Shown in pieces: positions 43,101 to 54,034 of a stretch of DNA of 64,000 nt (its first letter is position 1; every line of letters begins with the position of its first letter). Origin of the DNA: Theristus sp. LFF4_11 (taxonomy: Eukaryota; Nematoda; Chromadorea; Monhysterida; Xyalidae). The stretch spans positions 1 through 64,000 of the forward strand of contig JASANC010001692.1 in NCBI GenBank assembly GCA_030248135.1, read 5' to 3'. Made by a program: the position numbers and the translations under genes. A model generated the notes under the pieces. It did no database searches and had not been told where the DNA came from. It saw only the letters and a list, made by a program, of their open reading frames with translations.

Positions 43101-46100
43101 GTGTTTTTTGGTTTTAATTTTTAATTTTAAGTGCGGATTTTTTTAACAAAGCTGTTTTACAACAGCCTTACAACCGCTGTATCGGAATCAGTTTTGATAT
43201 TTTGCAACTGACCACTTGCACACCCAAAAAATGGGTAAAAAGTTGATTTTTTGGCTTTTTGCACACGTTTTCGTTTCACAGTGAAAAAATCAAGTTAGAA
43301 ACAACTAGTAATTTTAATTTTTAGTTCTACATAAAGGGTTTCGGAGTTGCTGAATTCGAATCTGACCTTAGATTTTTGTCCCGGGCCTTTTTTGGCTCTA
43401 AAAGTTGGGCAAAAACACATTTTTATGCGTTTTCCAGTGGTTTTTTTGTTTTAATTTTTAATTTTAAATGCGGATTTTTTTAACAAAGCTGTTTTACAAC
43501 AGCCTTACAACCGCTGTATCGGAATCAGTTTTGATATTTTGCAACTGACCACTTGCCCACCCAAAAAATGAGTAAAAAGTTGATTTTTTTGCTTTTTGCA
43601 CACGTTTTCGTTTCACAGTGAAAAAATCAAGTTAGAACAACTTGTAATTTTAATTTTTAGTTCTCCAGGGGGTTTTCAAGATTGCTGAATTTGAATCTGA
43701 CCTTAGATTTTTGCCCCGGGCATTTTTATTGCTTTAAAAATGGGGCAAAAACACATTTTTATGCGTTTTCCAGTGGTTTTTTGTTTTAATTTTAAGTTTT
43801 AAATGTAGAGTTGATTAAAAAACAGTTTCATAACAGCCTTACAACCGCTGTATCTGAATCAGTTTTGATATTTTGCAACTGACCACTTGCCCACCCAAAA
43901 ATGGGTAAAAAGTTGATTTTTTTTGTTTTTTGCACACTATTTCGTTTCACAGTAAAAAAATCAGTTTAGAAACAACTTGTAATTTTAATTTTTAATTCTA
44001 CAAAGGGGTTTTCGGAGTCGCTGAATTCGAATCTGATTTTAGATTTTTGCTCTGGGGCTTTTTTTGTTTAAAAATTGGGCAAAACCACTGGAAAACGCAT
44101 AAAAATGTGTTTTTGCCCTATTTTTAAAACAATAAAAATGCCCGGGGCAAAAATCTAAGGTCAGATTCGAATTCAGCGATCTTGAAAACCTCTCTGGAAA
44201 ACTAAAAATTAAAATTACAAGTTGTTTCTAACTTGATTTTTTCATTGTGAAACGAAAACGTGTGCAAAAAGCAAAAAAATCAACTTTTTACCCATTTTTT
44301 AAGTGGACAAGTAATCAGTTGCAAAATATCAAAACAGATTCAGATACAGCGGTTGTATGGCTGTTATAAAACAGCTTTGTTAAAAAATCCGCATTTAAAA
44401 TTAAAAATTAAAACAAAAAACCACTGGAAAACGCATAAAAATGTGTTTTTGCTCAACTTTTAGAGCAAAAAAAGGCCCGGGACAAAAATCTAAGGTCAGA
44501 TTCAAATTTAGCGACCCCGAAACCCTCCATGTAGAACTAAAAATTAAAATTACAAGTTGTTTCTAACTTGATTTTTTCACTGTGAAACGAAAACGTGTGC
44601 AAAAAGCAAAAAAATCAACTTTTTACCCATTTTTTTTGCGTGGGCAAGTGGTCAGTTGCAAAATATCAAAACTGATTCCGATACAGCGGTTGTAAGGCTG
44701 TTGTAAAACAGCTTTGTTAAAAAAATCCGCACTTAAAATTAAAAATTAAAACCAAAAAACACTGAAAAACGCAAAAAATGTGTTTTTGCCCAATTTTAAA
44801 GCAAAAAAATGCCCGGGGCAAAAATCTAAGATCAGATTCGAATTCAGCGACCCCGAAAACCTCCCTGTAGAACCAAAAATGAAAATCGAAAAATTGTGTT
44901 TATAAGCTCAAAAAAATGTTTTAAAAAAATAGCGTAATTTTTAAAAAAAAGTAATTTTAACTAGCGTCGTAGCGCCTCAGAGACCCCCCTTGCAAGGGCT
45001 CATTGATACAGGGCCTTAAAGTACTCCGCAAGATCTTTCACGTGAATATTGTGTGAGGTTCCAGAAACTGTGCAACTACGAGATACGGTAGGGCTAAAAA
45101 GGTACACTTTGCGAAAAATCGCAAAAAATCGAGGGTTTTTCAACTTCCGCACCCTAAAAACGACCTTTATAGGCATAATCAGGGGGTACTCAGGGGGTAA
45201 ACCTGAAGCGCCTTGATTAGTAGAATGTCCCTGCACCCTTGGTTTAAAAACTTTTCCATGTATCACGGAATGTTCCTAGGGCCCCCCCACTCTTATTTGC
45301 AAACGGTGTTAACCTCCGATTGGGATGTGAATCGAATGCCGAATCCAATCCACTTTTTGTTATTTCGGTCCGGACCAGTGCGTTAAGGGGCATTCATGAA
45401 GCAGTATTTAGTGACCGCGTAGCTACGTGTCCTGCTTCATAAATGCCGCTTTACCGCCGAGGAGGCCCGCCATTCCTCGGCACCGTTATCTCTCTCACTG
45501 TCGCTCTTTCTCCCATCTCACTCGCCGAAAGCGTCCCCTTCGAACTGTCCATCGACGCACTTCACCGTTCGCCCTAAACCTAAGCCTCATTCTCGCAGCG
45601 TCATCCACCTGCTGCAGCGTCACGTGCTCGGCGCGGCCGACGACGCCACCGAGGCGAGGCCGTTCGTCGACGCTGCACTGGCGTTCGCGTCCTCGTTGCA
45701 TTTGGCCGACGGCAACACGTGCGCGCTGTTTTTTGGGATTGGTGGTTTTTCTCAATTCGGTTTTTTTTCATTTGAACTTTTTCCGGAACTTCATTGTCCG
45801 TATCGGTACACTCGCAAAGAATTCGGATGTCGGATTAATTGATTCACATGTGTGGCGACCAGTTGAGGCAAATTCATGCACACAAATTTTATCCCGTCAC
45901 GTCACGTCTCATTCGTGGAGCGGAAAAAACTGCAATCCAGCACGTCACGTTCTCTTTAGAACAGGTGCTCGTTCGTTCATACAAGCAGTCATACATGACG
46001 TTTCGTGGCGTGAACGTGCCGGATTTATAGACAGCATGCATGAATTGACCTTCCGCTTGTTCGCGTGTTATCGAGCTCCGCCGATCACCAAGCGCAGCCA

Positions 46101-48889
46101 TCAATTCTCACCCACAAGTCCACTCTCGATCGGTGTCTCACGTCACAAGTATCGTTACCCTCGTGGCCTGGTGGTAGTGCGTTAGACTACAGTCTGTGCG
46201 CTCGGGGGATCGAGCCCCGCCGAGGGGCGTATAGGCACTTAATGACAGAGAAAACTCGATGGGCGCCCTACTCAATGGCGTTCTGTACGCTTCTCTAGGC
46301 TAGCCCTGGCTAAAAACATCGCCTAAAAATCCCAACAACAAAAAATCGTCAAGTGTGTTTGTCTTCTAGCGTGCTGGCCGTGCAGTGCGCGCAGCAGCTG
46401 CTGACGCTGAACGACGAGAACGCGCTGTCCGACGCGCACGTGATCGCCGTCGCCAATCTCGCCTATTCGCACGCGCACAGTGTTCGTGCTTTCAGTGGGC
46501 TTGCGCGGGCGAACCTGGAGGAATTTGAGCTGGATTTTGATGTGCGGCGCTGATTGGTGCTTCTCTGCCAAAGCAGTCAGTCGGAAATGCTGCTACAATC
46601 CGGCAGTCAAGTAAAGTCGACTTCTATATTATAGGGAATCAGCTGATTGGTTGGTGGTCACGTGATGCATGCTTTCTGTGCCGACATTGCTGTGGGGGTG
46701 GAGTTTGGTTTGCACAGAACGCATGCGCGCGCACGTGATCACCAACTAACCAGCTGATTCCCTATAATTTAGAGTTCGTCACGTCAATTCGTCGGTGTCT
46801 TTCTACACACGCCAACTGACCTTTCACGCCAATCGATTGCCGTTTGCATCGTCCAGGGCCGCTACGCGACTGCGTTGTCGCTGTTGTCCAATACGTGCGC
46901 TCGTTTGCGTCTGCAAGCGGCCGGCGGCACAGCGCGCGAGCAGACGCTGAACGGGTGTCGCGCGGTGATCGAGTTTCAGCGGCACTTGCTCGCGGGACGC
47001 GTCCACGAGGCGCAACAGTTCGTGACGCTCTTGACGGTGGTCGATCGTGACGAGGCGCAGTTTAGGTACGTCCGGGCGTCTTTGTGATTGGGAGTCTAGA
47101 CTCGGTTGTCTGTGCGCTCGGGGGATCGAGCCCCGCCGAGGGGTGTTATGGGCACCTGATGACAGAGACAAACTCGATGGGTGCCGTGCTCGATTGCGTG
47201 TTCTGTGCACTTTTCTGGGTTAGCCCTGGCTAGGGTTAGGGGAAAAAAATCCGGATTTTTTTTTTAAATTAAAAAAAAAATTAAAAAAAAAAAATTTTTT
47301 TACAAGTTAGGTTTGTTCGAAGCGTCTCGTCGAGCTGAGTTCATCTAGACTATTTTCAGAACGATCCGGAAAACTATAAGAGCGAAAATCGAAATTTTCA
47401 GAGCAAAGTAGAAGAAAAATTTTTCAAATTTTTTTTTAAGTTTGAAAAAAAAATCCAAATTTAAAAAAAAACGAAAAAAAAATATAAAAAAATTTTTTTT
47501 TTCAAAGCCCCTAACCCTAGCCCTGGCGAAAAACAACGCCTAAAATCAACTTTCGTTCGTTCGTTTGTTATTGATTTTTTCGACTTCATTTTGTTCCGTT
47601 CGACTGGTTGTTACAGTTTTACCTCCACATTATAGGCAGTCAACTATGACTGGTTGGTGATCACGTGATGCATGCTTTTTGTGCAGGACAGGCTCGACCA
47701 CCACAGCCAATGCCTGCACAGAAGACATGCATCATGTGATCACCAACCAATCTGTTGATATAATTAGTTCGACTGTACTGTAAATGTTCTACCATAAAAC
47801 AACTAACCAATGCAATTGATCACGTCTGTATCACGGCTATAATAAAGATCGCTTGCTTGATATGAACGAAGAAACGCATTCAGAGAGGCTCAGTTGCGAA
47901 TGACTGTTGGGAAATTCGAATCCGCGCTTTCACTGCTGTTGCGGATGCGTCGGCGATTCACCGGCCGGCCCGGCCAGACGCGACAGCTCTGTCGGTTGGT
48001 TGGTTTCGGTGTACGAGAAATGAATGCACACCTTGGTCTCACTCTCCACACGATCTGGCTACAGATGCCCTTTGACCTCATATTCAGTGCACTTTGTCAC
48101 AACAACGCTTCGAATGTTGTGCAATGGGGGTTCCTAGGGTGTCCCGAGACAGGGTAGCGTCGCGCAGCGCCTCTGATGCAAGATCGTGTCGAGACCCAGT
48201 ACGGTGGACACCGTAGTCCATCATTGTTGCTTTTTGCGTATTTTACGTTCGTACACGTTTCATTGCTGTTCCCCCATACGCACAGTTGTCTGTTGACGTT
48301 GGCCACCGTGCACCTGCACACGAACGCCCGCGGCAGTGCAGAGCGTTGCATCAGCGACTGCGAGCAACTGGGCGATGCGTCCGATTGGACGGCGATGCGC
48401 GCGCTGTGTCGCATGAAAACGGCGGCCGTTGAAGTGCGCTTTTTAGCGTTTTTTTAGAAGTCTCGTTTTATTGCAACAGAGCTGCTCATTCGAATGAAAA
48501 TGCTTTGGATTTTTAGAATTCTCGTTTTATTGCAATATTTTGCTTCAAAAGCTTATCGGAGCTTATCATTGAAATGAAAAGGCAACCAATCAATCAGCTA
48601 ATTGCGTCGTGGTGAGCCTCGGTGGAAGTTGAACAAGTGCGAATTCTTAGTGCCTGTTGACCGCCCTTGAGTGTCATGTTTTTTACAATAGTTTTTTTGT
48701 CAGGTGTGTCGCCGTCGATACACGAAAGCATGGGAGCATCTGGAAGCGGTTGACGATTTGATGCACGCGCTTCTGCCCGTCGACAGAGCACAGTGCTTGC
48801 TGCTGAAAAGCATCTGTGCGCAGGCGATGTCGCAAAATGATCATGGTACGAATGCTTGTCGGAACAGTGTACATAAGATACTTTATTAA
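37124..48889 (+). CDS. Anaphase-promoting complex subunit 5 (APC5), about 775 aa
   Basis: TPR-type scaffold subunit of the APC/C ubiquitin ligase, needed for mitotic exit. Exon 1 starts 37124 (MLRATRPPEN, then LTPYH); exon 2 (about 38430-38470) is uncertain. Then 38520-38666, 38799-38881, 39015-39103, 39550-39763, 40179-40287, 40384-40485, 40766-40858, 41289-41395, 41557-41638, 41916-42005, 42165-42355, 45599-45718, 46370-46481, 46857-47065, 47884-47994, 48286-48433, 48704-48889. Phases agree from exon 3 on. Signatures: GHFVRKLSLSYQRTAQSF; IEQAIRSIRRRLPALH; LRTLNALRDNDFYAASAAV with HDYFD (the APC5 domain); LRYAPLMFARICRQF; CALQECIRTSQECGD; TVLAVQCAQQLLTLN; AHSGRYATALSLL. Length is close to the human protein (755 aa). 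Introns hold a mariner-like element, a 2.75-kb palindrome, three family A MITEs and two SINEs. AATAAA follows at about 49033. Confidence 0.9.
37472..38397 (-). mobile_element. Mariner/Tc1-type element, degenerate, in APC5 intron
   Basis: The ends TACAGTGTGGGCCAAAAAAA and, inverted, CAGGGTGGGCCAAAAAAAGG are flanked by TA. Inverted arms of about 120 bases include CTGTCACTGGCTGG and ATATTATGAGCTGAAATTTT. On the minus strand 37857-37600 encodes WTAEQRVWCAIWWEQSESFS then AVTRQFRVKF, the N-terminal helix-turn-helix pattern common in mariner-type transposases; the catalytic part is missing. Confidence 0.8.
39912..40081. mobile_element. MITE family A, copy 3, in APC5 intron
   Basis: Nearly perfect 170-bp palindrome: TACGGTCGAACTCTAAATTA to TAATTTAGAATTCGACTGTA; inner GGAATCCGCTGATTGGTTGG mirrored by CCAACCAATCAGCTGATTCC. 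It lies between exons at 39763 and 40179. Confidence 0.93.
42559..45314. mobile_element. 2.75-kb palindrome in APC5 intron 13
   Basis: The ends TAACACCGTTTGCAAATAAG and CTTATTTGCAAACGGTGTTA are inverse, with TA at both outer edges, then GAGTGGGGGG. The same 78-residue frame is open in both arms (42625-42861 on +, 45266-45000 on -). Inside are about three tandem units of roughly 335 bases in the left arm (TTCGAATCTGA...TTAGATTTTTGCCCCGGG near 43017, 43356, 43690, 44026), and the orientation flips near 44085. The right arm is shorter by about one unit. No transposase recognised. Confidence 0.82.
45388..45455. repeat. Short hairpin related to the globin 1 MITE
   Basis: GGCATTCATGAAGCAGTATT, TTAGTGACCGCGTAGCTACG and TGCTTCATAAATGCCGC correspond to the inner hairpin of the element at 3566-3650. 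It sits just outside the 2.75-kb palindrome in the same APC5 intron. Confidence 0.65.
46160..46346 (+). mobile_element. tRNA-derived SINE (family S1), full-length copy
   Basis: CTCGTGGCCTGGTGGTAGTG, then GGGGATCGAGCCCC, then CGATGGGCGCCCTACTCAAT and TAGCCCTGGCTAAAAACATC, ending CCCAACAACAAAAAA. It lies in an APC5 intron, ending about 20 bases before exon 46370-46481. Confidence 0.9.
46612..46784. mobile_element. MITE family A, copy 4, in APC5 intron
   Basis: TATAGGGAATCAGCTGATTG on the left is mirrored by AACCAGCTGATTCCCTATAA on the right, with GTCACGTGATGCATGC and GCACGTGATCACC as the next inner pair. The outermost bases have decayed. Confidence 0.85.
47102..47545 (+). mobile_element. 5'-truncated SINE S1 split by a nested insertion
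   Basis: TGTGCGCTCGGGGGATCGAG to GTTAGCCCTGGC (to 47230) and AGCCCTGGCGAAAAACAACG to 47545 are the two halves of one SINE S1 copy. A 288-bp insertion separates them. The 5' box A half is missing. Confidence 0.85.
47231..47518. mobile_element. Nested 288-bp element with 10-bp target duplication
   Basis: Flanked by the exact direct repeat TAGCCCTGGC (47221-47230 and 47519-47528), which occurs once in intact SINE copies. Ends GGGTTAGGGG and CCCCTAACCC are inverse. The interior is extremely A/T-rich. A 9-11 bp target duplication is typical of Mutator-type elements (inference). Confidence 0.8.
47612..47777. mobile_element. MITE family A, copy 5, in APC5 intron
   Basis: TGGTTGGTGATCACGTGATG and CATGCTTTTTGTGCAG on the left face CTGCACAGAAGACATGCATC and GATCACCAACCA on the right; it ends TTCGACTGTA. 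The outer left end is partly decayed. Confidence 0.85.
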
Positions 48890-51232
48890 ACACTTTTTAG
48901 ATAATTAGCTATTGCCTTATACATGATCAATCGCGCACGACACCCCGGAACAATTACACAGCTTTTAAAACCACCATTCCCATCCACTCGTTCGTCTTGT
49001 CCGCTCAGTTCTCATTTTAAAATGAGCATTGCAAAATAAAGTAAATGCCGAAAATTGGTTATTATAATTCCATAGATTCATTGTATTTATGCCGTCACGT
49101 TCCGTCAGATCGGTTACACTGATATTCAAATGCGGTGCGTGTGTGCGCGGCAGAAATTCAATTGCGCTTCATTTGGCTTGAACGATTAATAACTGTCCCT
49201 GAACGCTCGCATGGGAGAGCGTGAGATGATGCCGTTTGTGTGTGCGTGTGTGGGGAATGCTGGAAATTTCCGAGCGCAAATTGCCCCCTCAATACTGTTG
49301 TCTATTAAAATTGGTATCATACCCTGAAATTTAACCGACTAGCACTTCGGAGATGAAAAGGAAAACAGCGAATAAGCTCTGATGTGTGCGTGTGGTGATG
49401 CCTGCGCTGCCAAAAGCCATACGGTTTTCTATTTGCGGAAATGAATATTTCCATAAATTCGATACCAATATTCAGGACTTTGCGCGCTTCTTGGATATAA
49501 TAGGACTCCCACCGGAGTTCGGTTGACGCCAAGACGGACACTGCTGCGCATTTTTATCTGGTATTTGTTGCGAAACTATCAGAGAACAATTCATTCGTGC
49601 ATCGAGCGATTAATCTTATTGCCGCATTTGCATGCGCTCTCGCTGGTTTGTCACGTTTCGGCTTGTCGCGTTCCCCCCGCTGACTTTGCGGCTCACTGGT
49701 TGGACAATGATAGCAAGCCGGTTCTGAAGAATCTGAACTGTTTTGATGAAAACTTTTAAGCAATTGTTTATCAGACTTTTTATTCGGCAAAATTAGCAAA
49801 CAAATATTGCAGAAATTAGTTGAGCGCCGCCAGTTTAGCTGCAGAATGTTGGCACCAGTGAATGTTGGTAAAAGTTCGGGAAAAGTTTACTGGAACTGTT
49901 TCTCATGTTCAGCTAACTTTTTTCAATATCTATTGTTGCTTTATTGTATGTTAGCAACAGTGTTTGTCAAGTGCTAACCCAACCCACCAACAATGGGCCA
50001 CCACAAACCGACAGTCCAAATGAATGCTGAGACGTGTTTAACCAAGCTAAACTCTGATAACTCATCTGAGACAGAATGTTATCTTATCAAAAATAATCTG
50101 GAATCAGTCGCTGGTGTTGGTCTTTTTCTCAAGTTCTTGGACATAAGAAATGTCAGAAACACAAAAACTTCGTTGCTGCTCAGAAATGAAAACATTTTTG
50201 GTTTCATGAAAAGAAAAATGCGCTACGAAATTCCCCTGTGGTTGAAAACGAAACTGCATGTTGGTATAGTGCCACTGTAACCATATTTTTTGGCGAACTG
50301 TGTAGCCGATTTTGACACCAGCCAACAAGTGTTGTGCGTTTTTGATACAATATATTTTGAGACCATTGTACACCACAGTTGATAAATGCCAGTTGAAAAG
50401 CTGCGGTTTTGGCGGTTTTTGATGTTGACTGATGCCGTGGAAATAAGTTTGCACGTTTCCAATTGCGCGGATTGTTTAGTTTATGTTCGTGGTTCAGTCA
50501 AGAATCGTGTCCAAACGCTGAGTCGCGGTAGTATGATCGTCAAACTTGAAACTCTAATTTCAGAGTTCCACATAAATTTTCTCGTTTGAAACCGCAATAA
50601 TGGCCACCAAGTTTCCACCAAGTGGCGTATTCCAGTGTCCTTGAAAGTTCTCAAAAACGACAGTGGAAAACTGGCGCGTTTTGGCTGTGCCGAGCCAATA
50701 TTTTAGTTCAATGGAGCAGCCAGGCTACGCAGCGAAGCGAAATGGTAGAAAACGCGAAAAGCGGCTGGACTAAATTACCCGCTGGTTCTGTAGTAGTAAG
50801 AAAATTTATTACGTTTTGTCACACGTTTAGAAGTTTGATTATAGGCTTCAGCATTGGTATCATTCATTAAGTATGCACAGCGAAATGTGGCATTTTGTCC
50901 AGGAGGGCCGATTTTTATTACAATTGTAGCAAAAGCACGACAAAATATAGGCTACCCTAAACCAGCTTGTCTTTGTTGGCTTGTAAGCTTCATGCATAAG
51001 ATATTATTATGGTGATCACTGCATGAATGTATCGGGCTGGTTTTGATATATGCTTTTTGAACTCAAGCACATCAGACAACTGTATTTAATTGTTAATATT
51101 GATTCTTATGGAGTTCCTCGAACGTTGTCAAAAGTGACTAGCTTTGATTAACTTCAATGACTTAAAAAATTTCAGCTAACTGAATTATACAGGCGAGCCG
51201 AGCAAATAATTCTGGAATCATTTGATTTTCAG
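48890..51232. other. Intergenic region without a recognised gene
   Basis: AATAAA near 49033 probably ends APC5. Open frames at 49523-49759, 49993-50280 and 50386-50589 show no family resemblance. Missing upstream exons of the next gene may lie here but could not be tied in. Confidence 0.45.
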
Positions 51233-52353
51233 GATTTACCGCAGTTTTCAGGCCTCAACAATATAAATTCGAATCACGTTCGCAACACGTGTATTCGCTG
51301 CTACTGTATCATGAGCACGTGTACACCCGGATGCGTGTGTGTGTTCGTGCCCACGGTGGCCGCGACCGCACAAGCCAGTCGTAGAAGTCGTGGTCGAAAG
51401 ACGATGAAAAAGTGAGCTTTTTTGGATTTTTAGGACGAGTCACTGAACATATTGAAGGAGGCATCGGTGAAATACGCGCAGTGAGCCGATTGGTTGAACG
51501 CGTATTTATTTGACAGCCCCATTGGTTTTGTAACTGGCGATCGAGTCTACAGATTGAAGCTGTTAGTCAATTAGAAAAAAAGATAATGAACACCAAGCAT
51601 CTGCAGGTCGGTGTTTCCCTCGCATATTTTTTCGTACAACGTTACTTCGTACGGTTTCGTGAGTGTGTCTGTTAAGCGGTAATCCCACGGGCGTTTTTCC
51701 TTCAAAAAATGCATTTTCTTCACAATGTTCTGTTTTTTTTCAGTGGCTGCGTGCCAAACAGTTTTCGCAACAACGCCCACAGTAGCGCCACAACCAACGA
51801 GCAGCATTTGTGCGGTAGCCTGAACTGCAGCGCGCGCTGGCATCAACAGCGATCGTTTCGACCGCAACTTGGCCACGATGACGACGACGACAACAACAAC
51901 AACAACAACAATAACAGTAATAATAATGACAATACTAACGAGAATACGAAACTCGAAAACATTCCGAGAAATCATGATCGAAATCGCAATAATAATTTCG
52001 AACCGGACGAGAGCGACTGGTCGGTCAGCGACTATTATCGACCGGCGAATCGAGTGAAGCCGAATCCACTTTTGGCCAACAAAACTTCGAATAAAACGAA
52101 CTCAGCTGGAAATAAATCAATCTCGAATGACCAAAATACAACCGGTAAAACGAAAACACCGTCGTCGGTAAAACGAGCGTCCGCCTTGAATCGGCGGTCG
52201 AAAAGTGTCATGCCACAAGAAAGTGCCAAGAAGAAGAAACAGACAGAGGCGGCGATTTTGAAGAATTCTCCGGGACAACAACAGGCCACGCAGGCGTCCG
52301 AAACGCCGCTGCTCACCAGTTCGCTGATCTTTCTGGAGGAGTTTTTCGGTTAG
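51233..52353 (+). CDS. Unknown protein, Cys-rich N-part and Asn/Asp-rich middle (partial 5')
   Basis: Two exons, 51233-51411 and 51744-52353, join in phase 2 (AA|T = Asn). The first follows TTGATTTTCAG; an upstream exon with the start codon was not identified. The N-part is Cys-rich with a spacing not matched to a known fold (NTCIRCYCIMSTCTPGCVC); then a basic patch (RRSRGRKTMK), GCVPNSF, HLCGSLNC, a low-complexity stretch of five Asp and many Asn from an (AAC)n tract, then EPDESDWSVSDYY, a Lys/Asn/Ser-rich region with basic patches (AKKKKQ), and the end SSLIFLEEFFG. At least 262 residues. The low-complexity tail suggests a disordered regulatory or nuclear protein. I do not recognise the family. 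One-sided codon phase and splice agreement support that it is real. Confidence 0.55.
51887..51930 (+). repeat. (GAC)n(AAC)n trinucleotide tract in coding exon
   Basis: GATGACGACGACGACAACAACAACAACAACAACAAT encodes consecutive Asp then Asn in the frame of the surrounding gene, so it is a likely length-variable tract. Confidence 0.85.
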
Positions 52354-54034
52354 CTTCGTGTTTTCTGTTTGCATTTTTGTGACTTTTGAAGTTTTGGGTG
52401 TTTTATTTTGCATATTGTGGATAATATTGTCATGCAGACTGACCACATCAAGTTTGTTCTCCGATGTTACAACGCAGTTCGGTTTTTTTTGCCGAAACTT
52501 TTTCGTTTACCTGTTTGAAAATGGGTGTTCCTGAGTGTTGGTGGCACCCGCCAGGTCTTCGACGAGCTACCACCCACCACCCACCACCTTTTTTCGTATT
52601 GTATGGCGCGTTTATTACTCTCTGCTCTGTGTTCTGTGTCCTTTCGAAAAATGTGAAAAGTGCGCCTGTTCCGCAATAGTGCTCATTGTGGCAATCTCTT
52701 GTACCCGCCGCGTTTTAAACTGAACTCGTTGCAAGTCATTTCTTCAACACTCCGTTTTCCGTGGCGTAATAGTGTTGTGGAGCCACGCACTTTCTTTTGT
52801 TCTTTGAAAGTGTAGTTATCGTTGTGTCATAGTAAAAACTTTGTGTGTACTATTTTGCAATTTTCGTCTATAAAGCTCTGGATGAACTGTCCGCATTGGG
52901 CTCGAACGTAATCCGGGACAGGTTTCGATGCGAAAAACTTCTGAGCTTCCAGCCCCCCCCCCCCAGTCGAGGAGTTTCTTTTTCGATTTTGGGTACATTT
53001 GTTGCTTTCTTGGTTTGGTTCAGTGTTCAGTTTTAGATGTCTACGCCAGATCTAAGTGGAGAAAAAAGTATGCTCTTCGTTCTCTTGCTTCATCCATATC
53101 TTGGTTTCTTCCATATATTTTCCGCGCCAGCTTCTTTTCGTCACATCATTATCCCTATATTTGTCCGTAAGAATGCAAAGTTGAAGAGTTTTTCCGATAC
53201 GAGTCATTTATTATTTTGTCCGTTCGTTTACGAAAATAGCTATCAGAAAGTCACTGAGCAGCGCATTGCAAAGCCTGATGTGATTTAGCAAAAACACGTA
53301 AAAAAGCAGCAGATTTTGTCCTCCAAAAGCTCTTTTTTATTTGGTACCTTATTATCCAGCATCCAGTATCCGTTATTCTTCAATGTTTCACAGCACTTGT
53401 CGTTTATTGGCATATTGTAACGACCATCTTGAAGTACCGTAAAGTCTTGCATATAAGGTTCCTCCCACTTATAAGACCCCCACCCAAAAGTGGGCGGAGT
53501 GTCACACGGCGGGAAACCAAAAAATTCAAATTTTTGACTTGGTCGAAATCCCACCTCGTTTATAAGGCCCGGACTTCCTAGTCTTTGCTTTATAAGACCT
53601 CCTCCCACTTATAAGGTTGTCACACAAAATTCCACTTTTTTCAGAAATTTTTGATTTTCAAATTTATATAAGGAGACCTTATATGCAAGACTTTACGGTA
53701 TCTCGATAGAAGCAATTTTTTTTGAAACGACTAAAAATTCGAAAAAAACTGCCACCAATAATAATAGCAGTGCTTTCAGAAGCTTGACACATCTGTCTTT
53801 TATGCGAGACAAATTTTTTGTCGGGTGTTCCAAGCGCGAACTTTTTATTGGATTTGCGAAACGAGAGAGCGAAACCAGATTTTGTTCGTCGGGAACCATA
53901 TCAGAAGGAAAACGAATAGAGTCAATTGACCAGCCAGTGACTTGCACGGTGTGTAATAATAATAATAATAACCAATAAATCGAACAGGAAATAAGCTCAA
54001 GTGAAACACCAAACACCAACAACAACAATCTCAA
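52354..54034. other. Intergenic region between unknown gene and small membrane protein
   Basis: Holds MITE family B copy 2 (53435-53700), a run of ten C near 52953, and an (AAT)n tract near 53957-53973. No other exon recognised. Confidence 0.5.
53435..53700. mobile_element. MITE family B, copy 2 (266 bp, TA-flanked)
   Basis: TACCGTAAAGTCTTGCATAT at the left and ATATGCAAGACTTTACGGTA at the right are perfect inverse ends. The interior, with CTTATAAG and CCCGCCGTGTGACAC (shown inverse here), matches 12067-12337 in opposite orientation. Its ends are less decayed than in copy 1. Confidence 0.92.
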
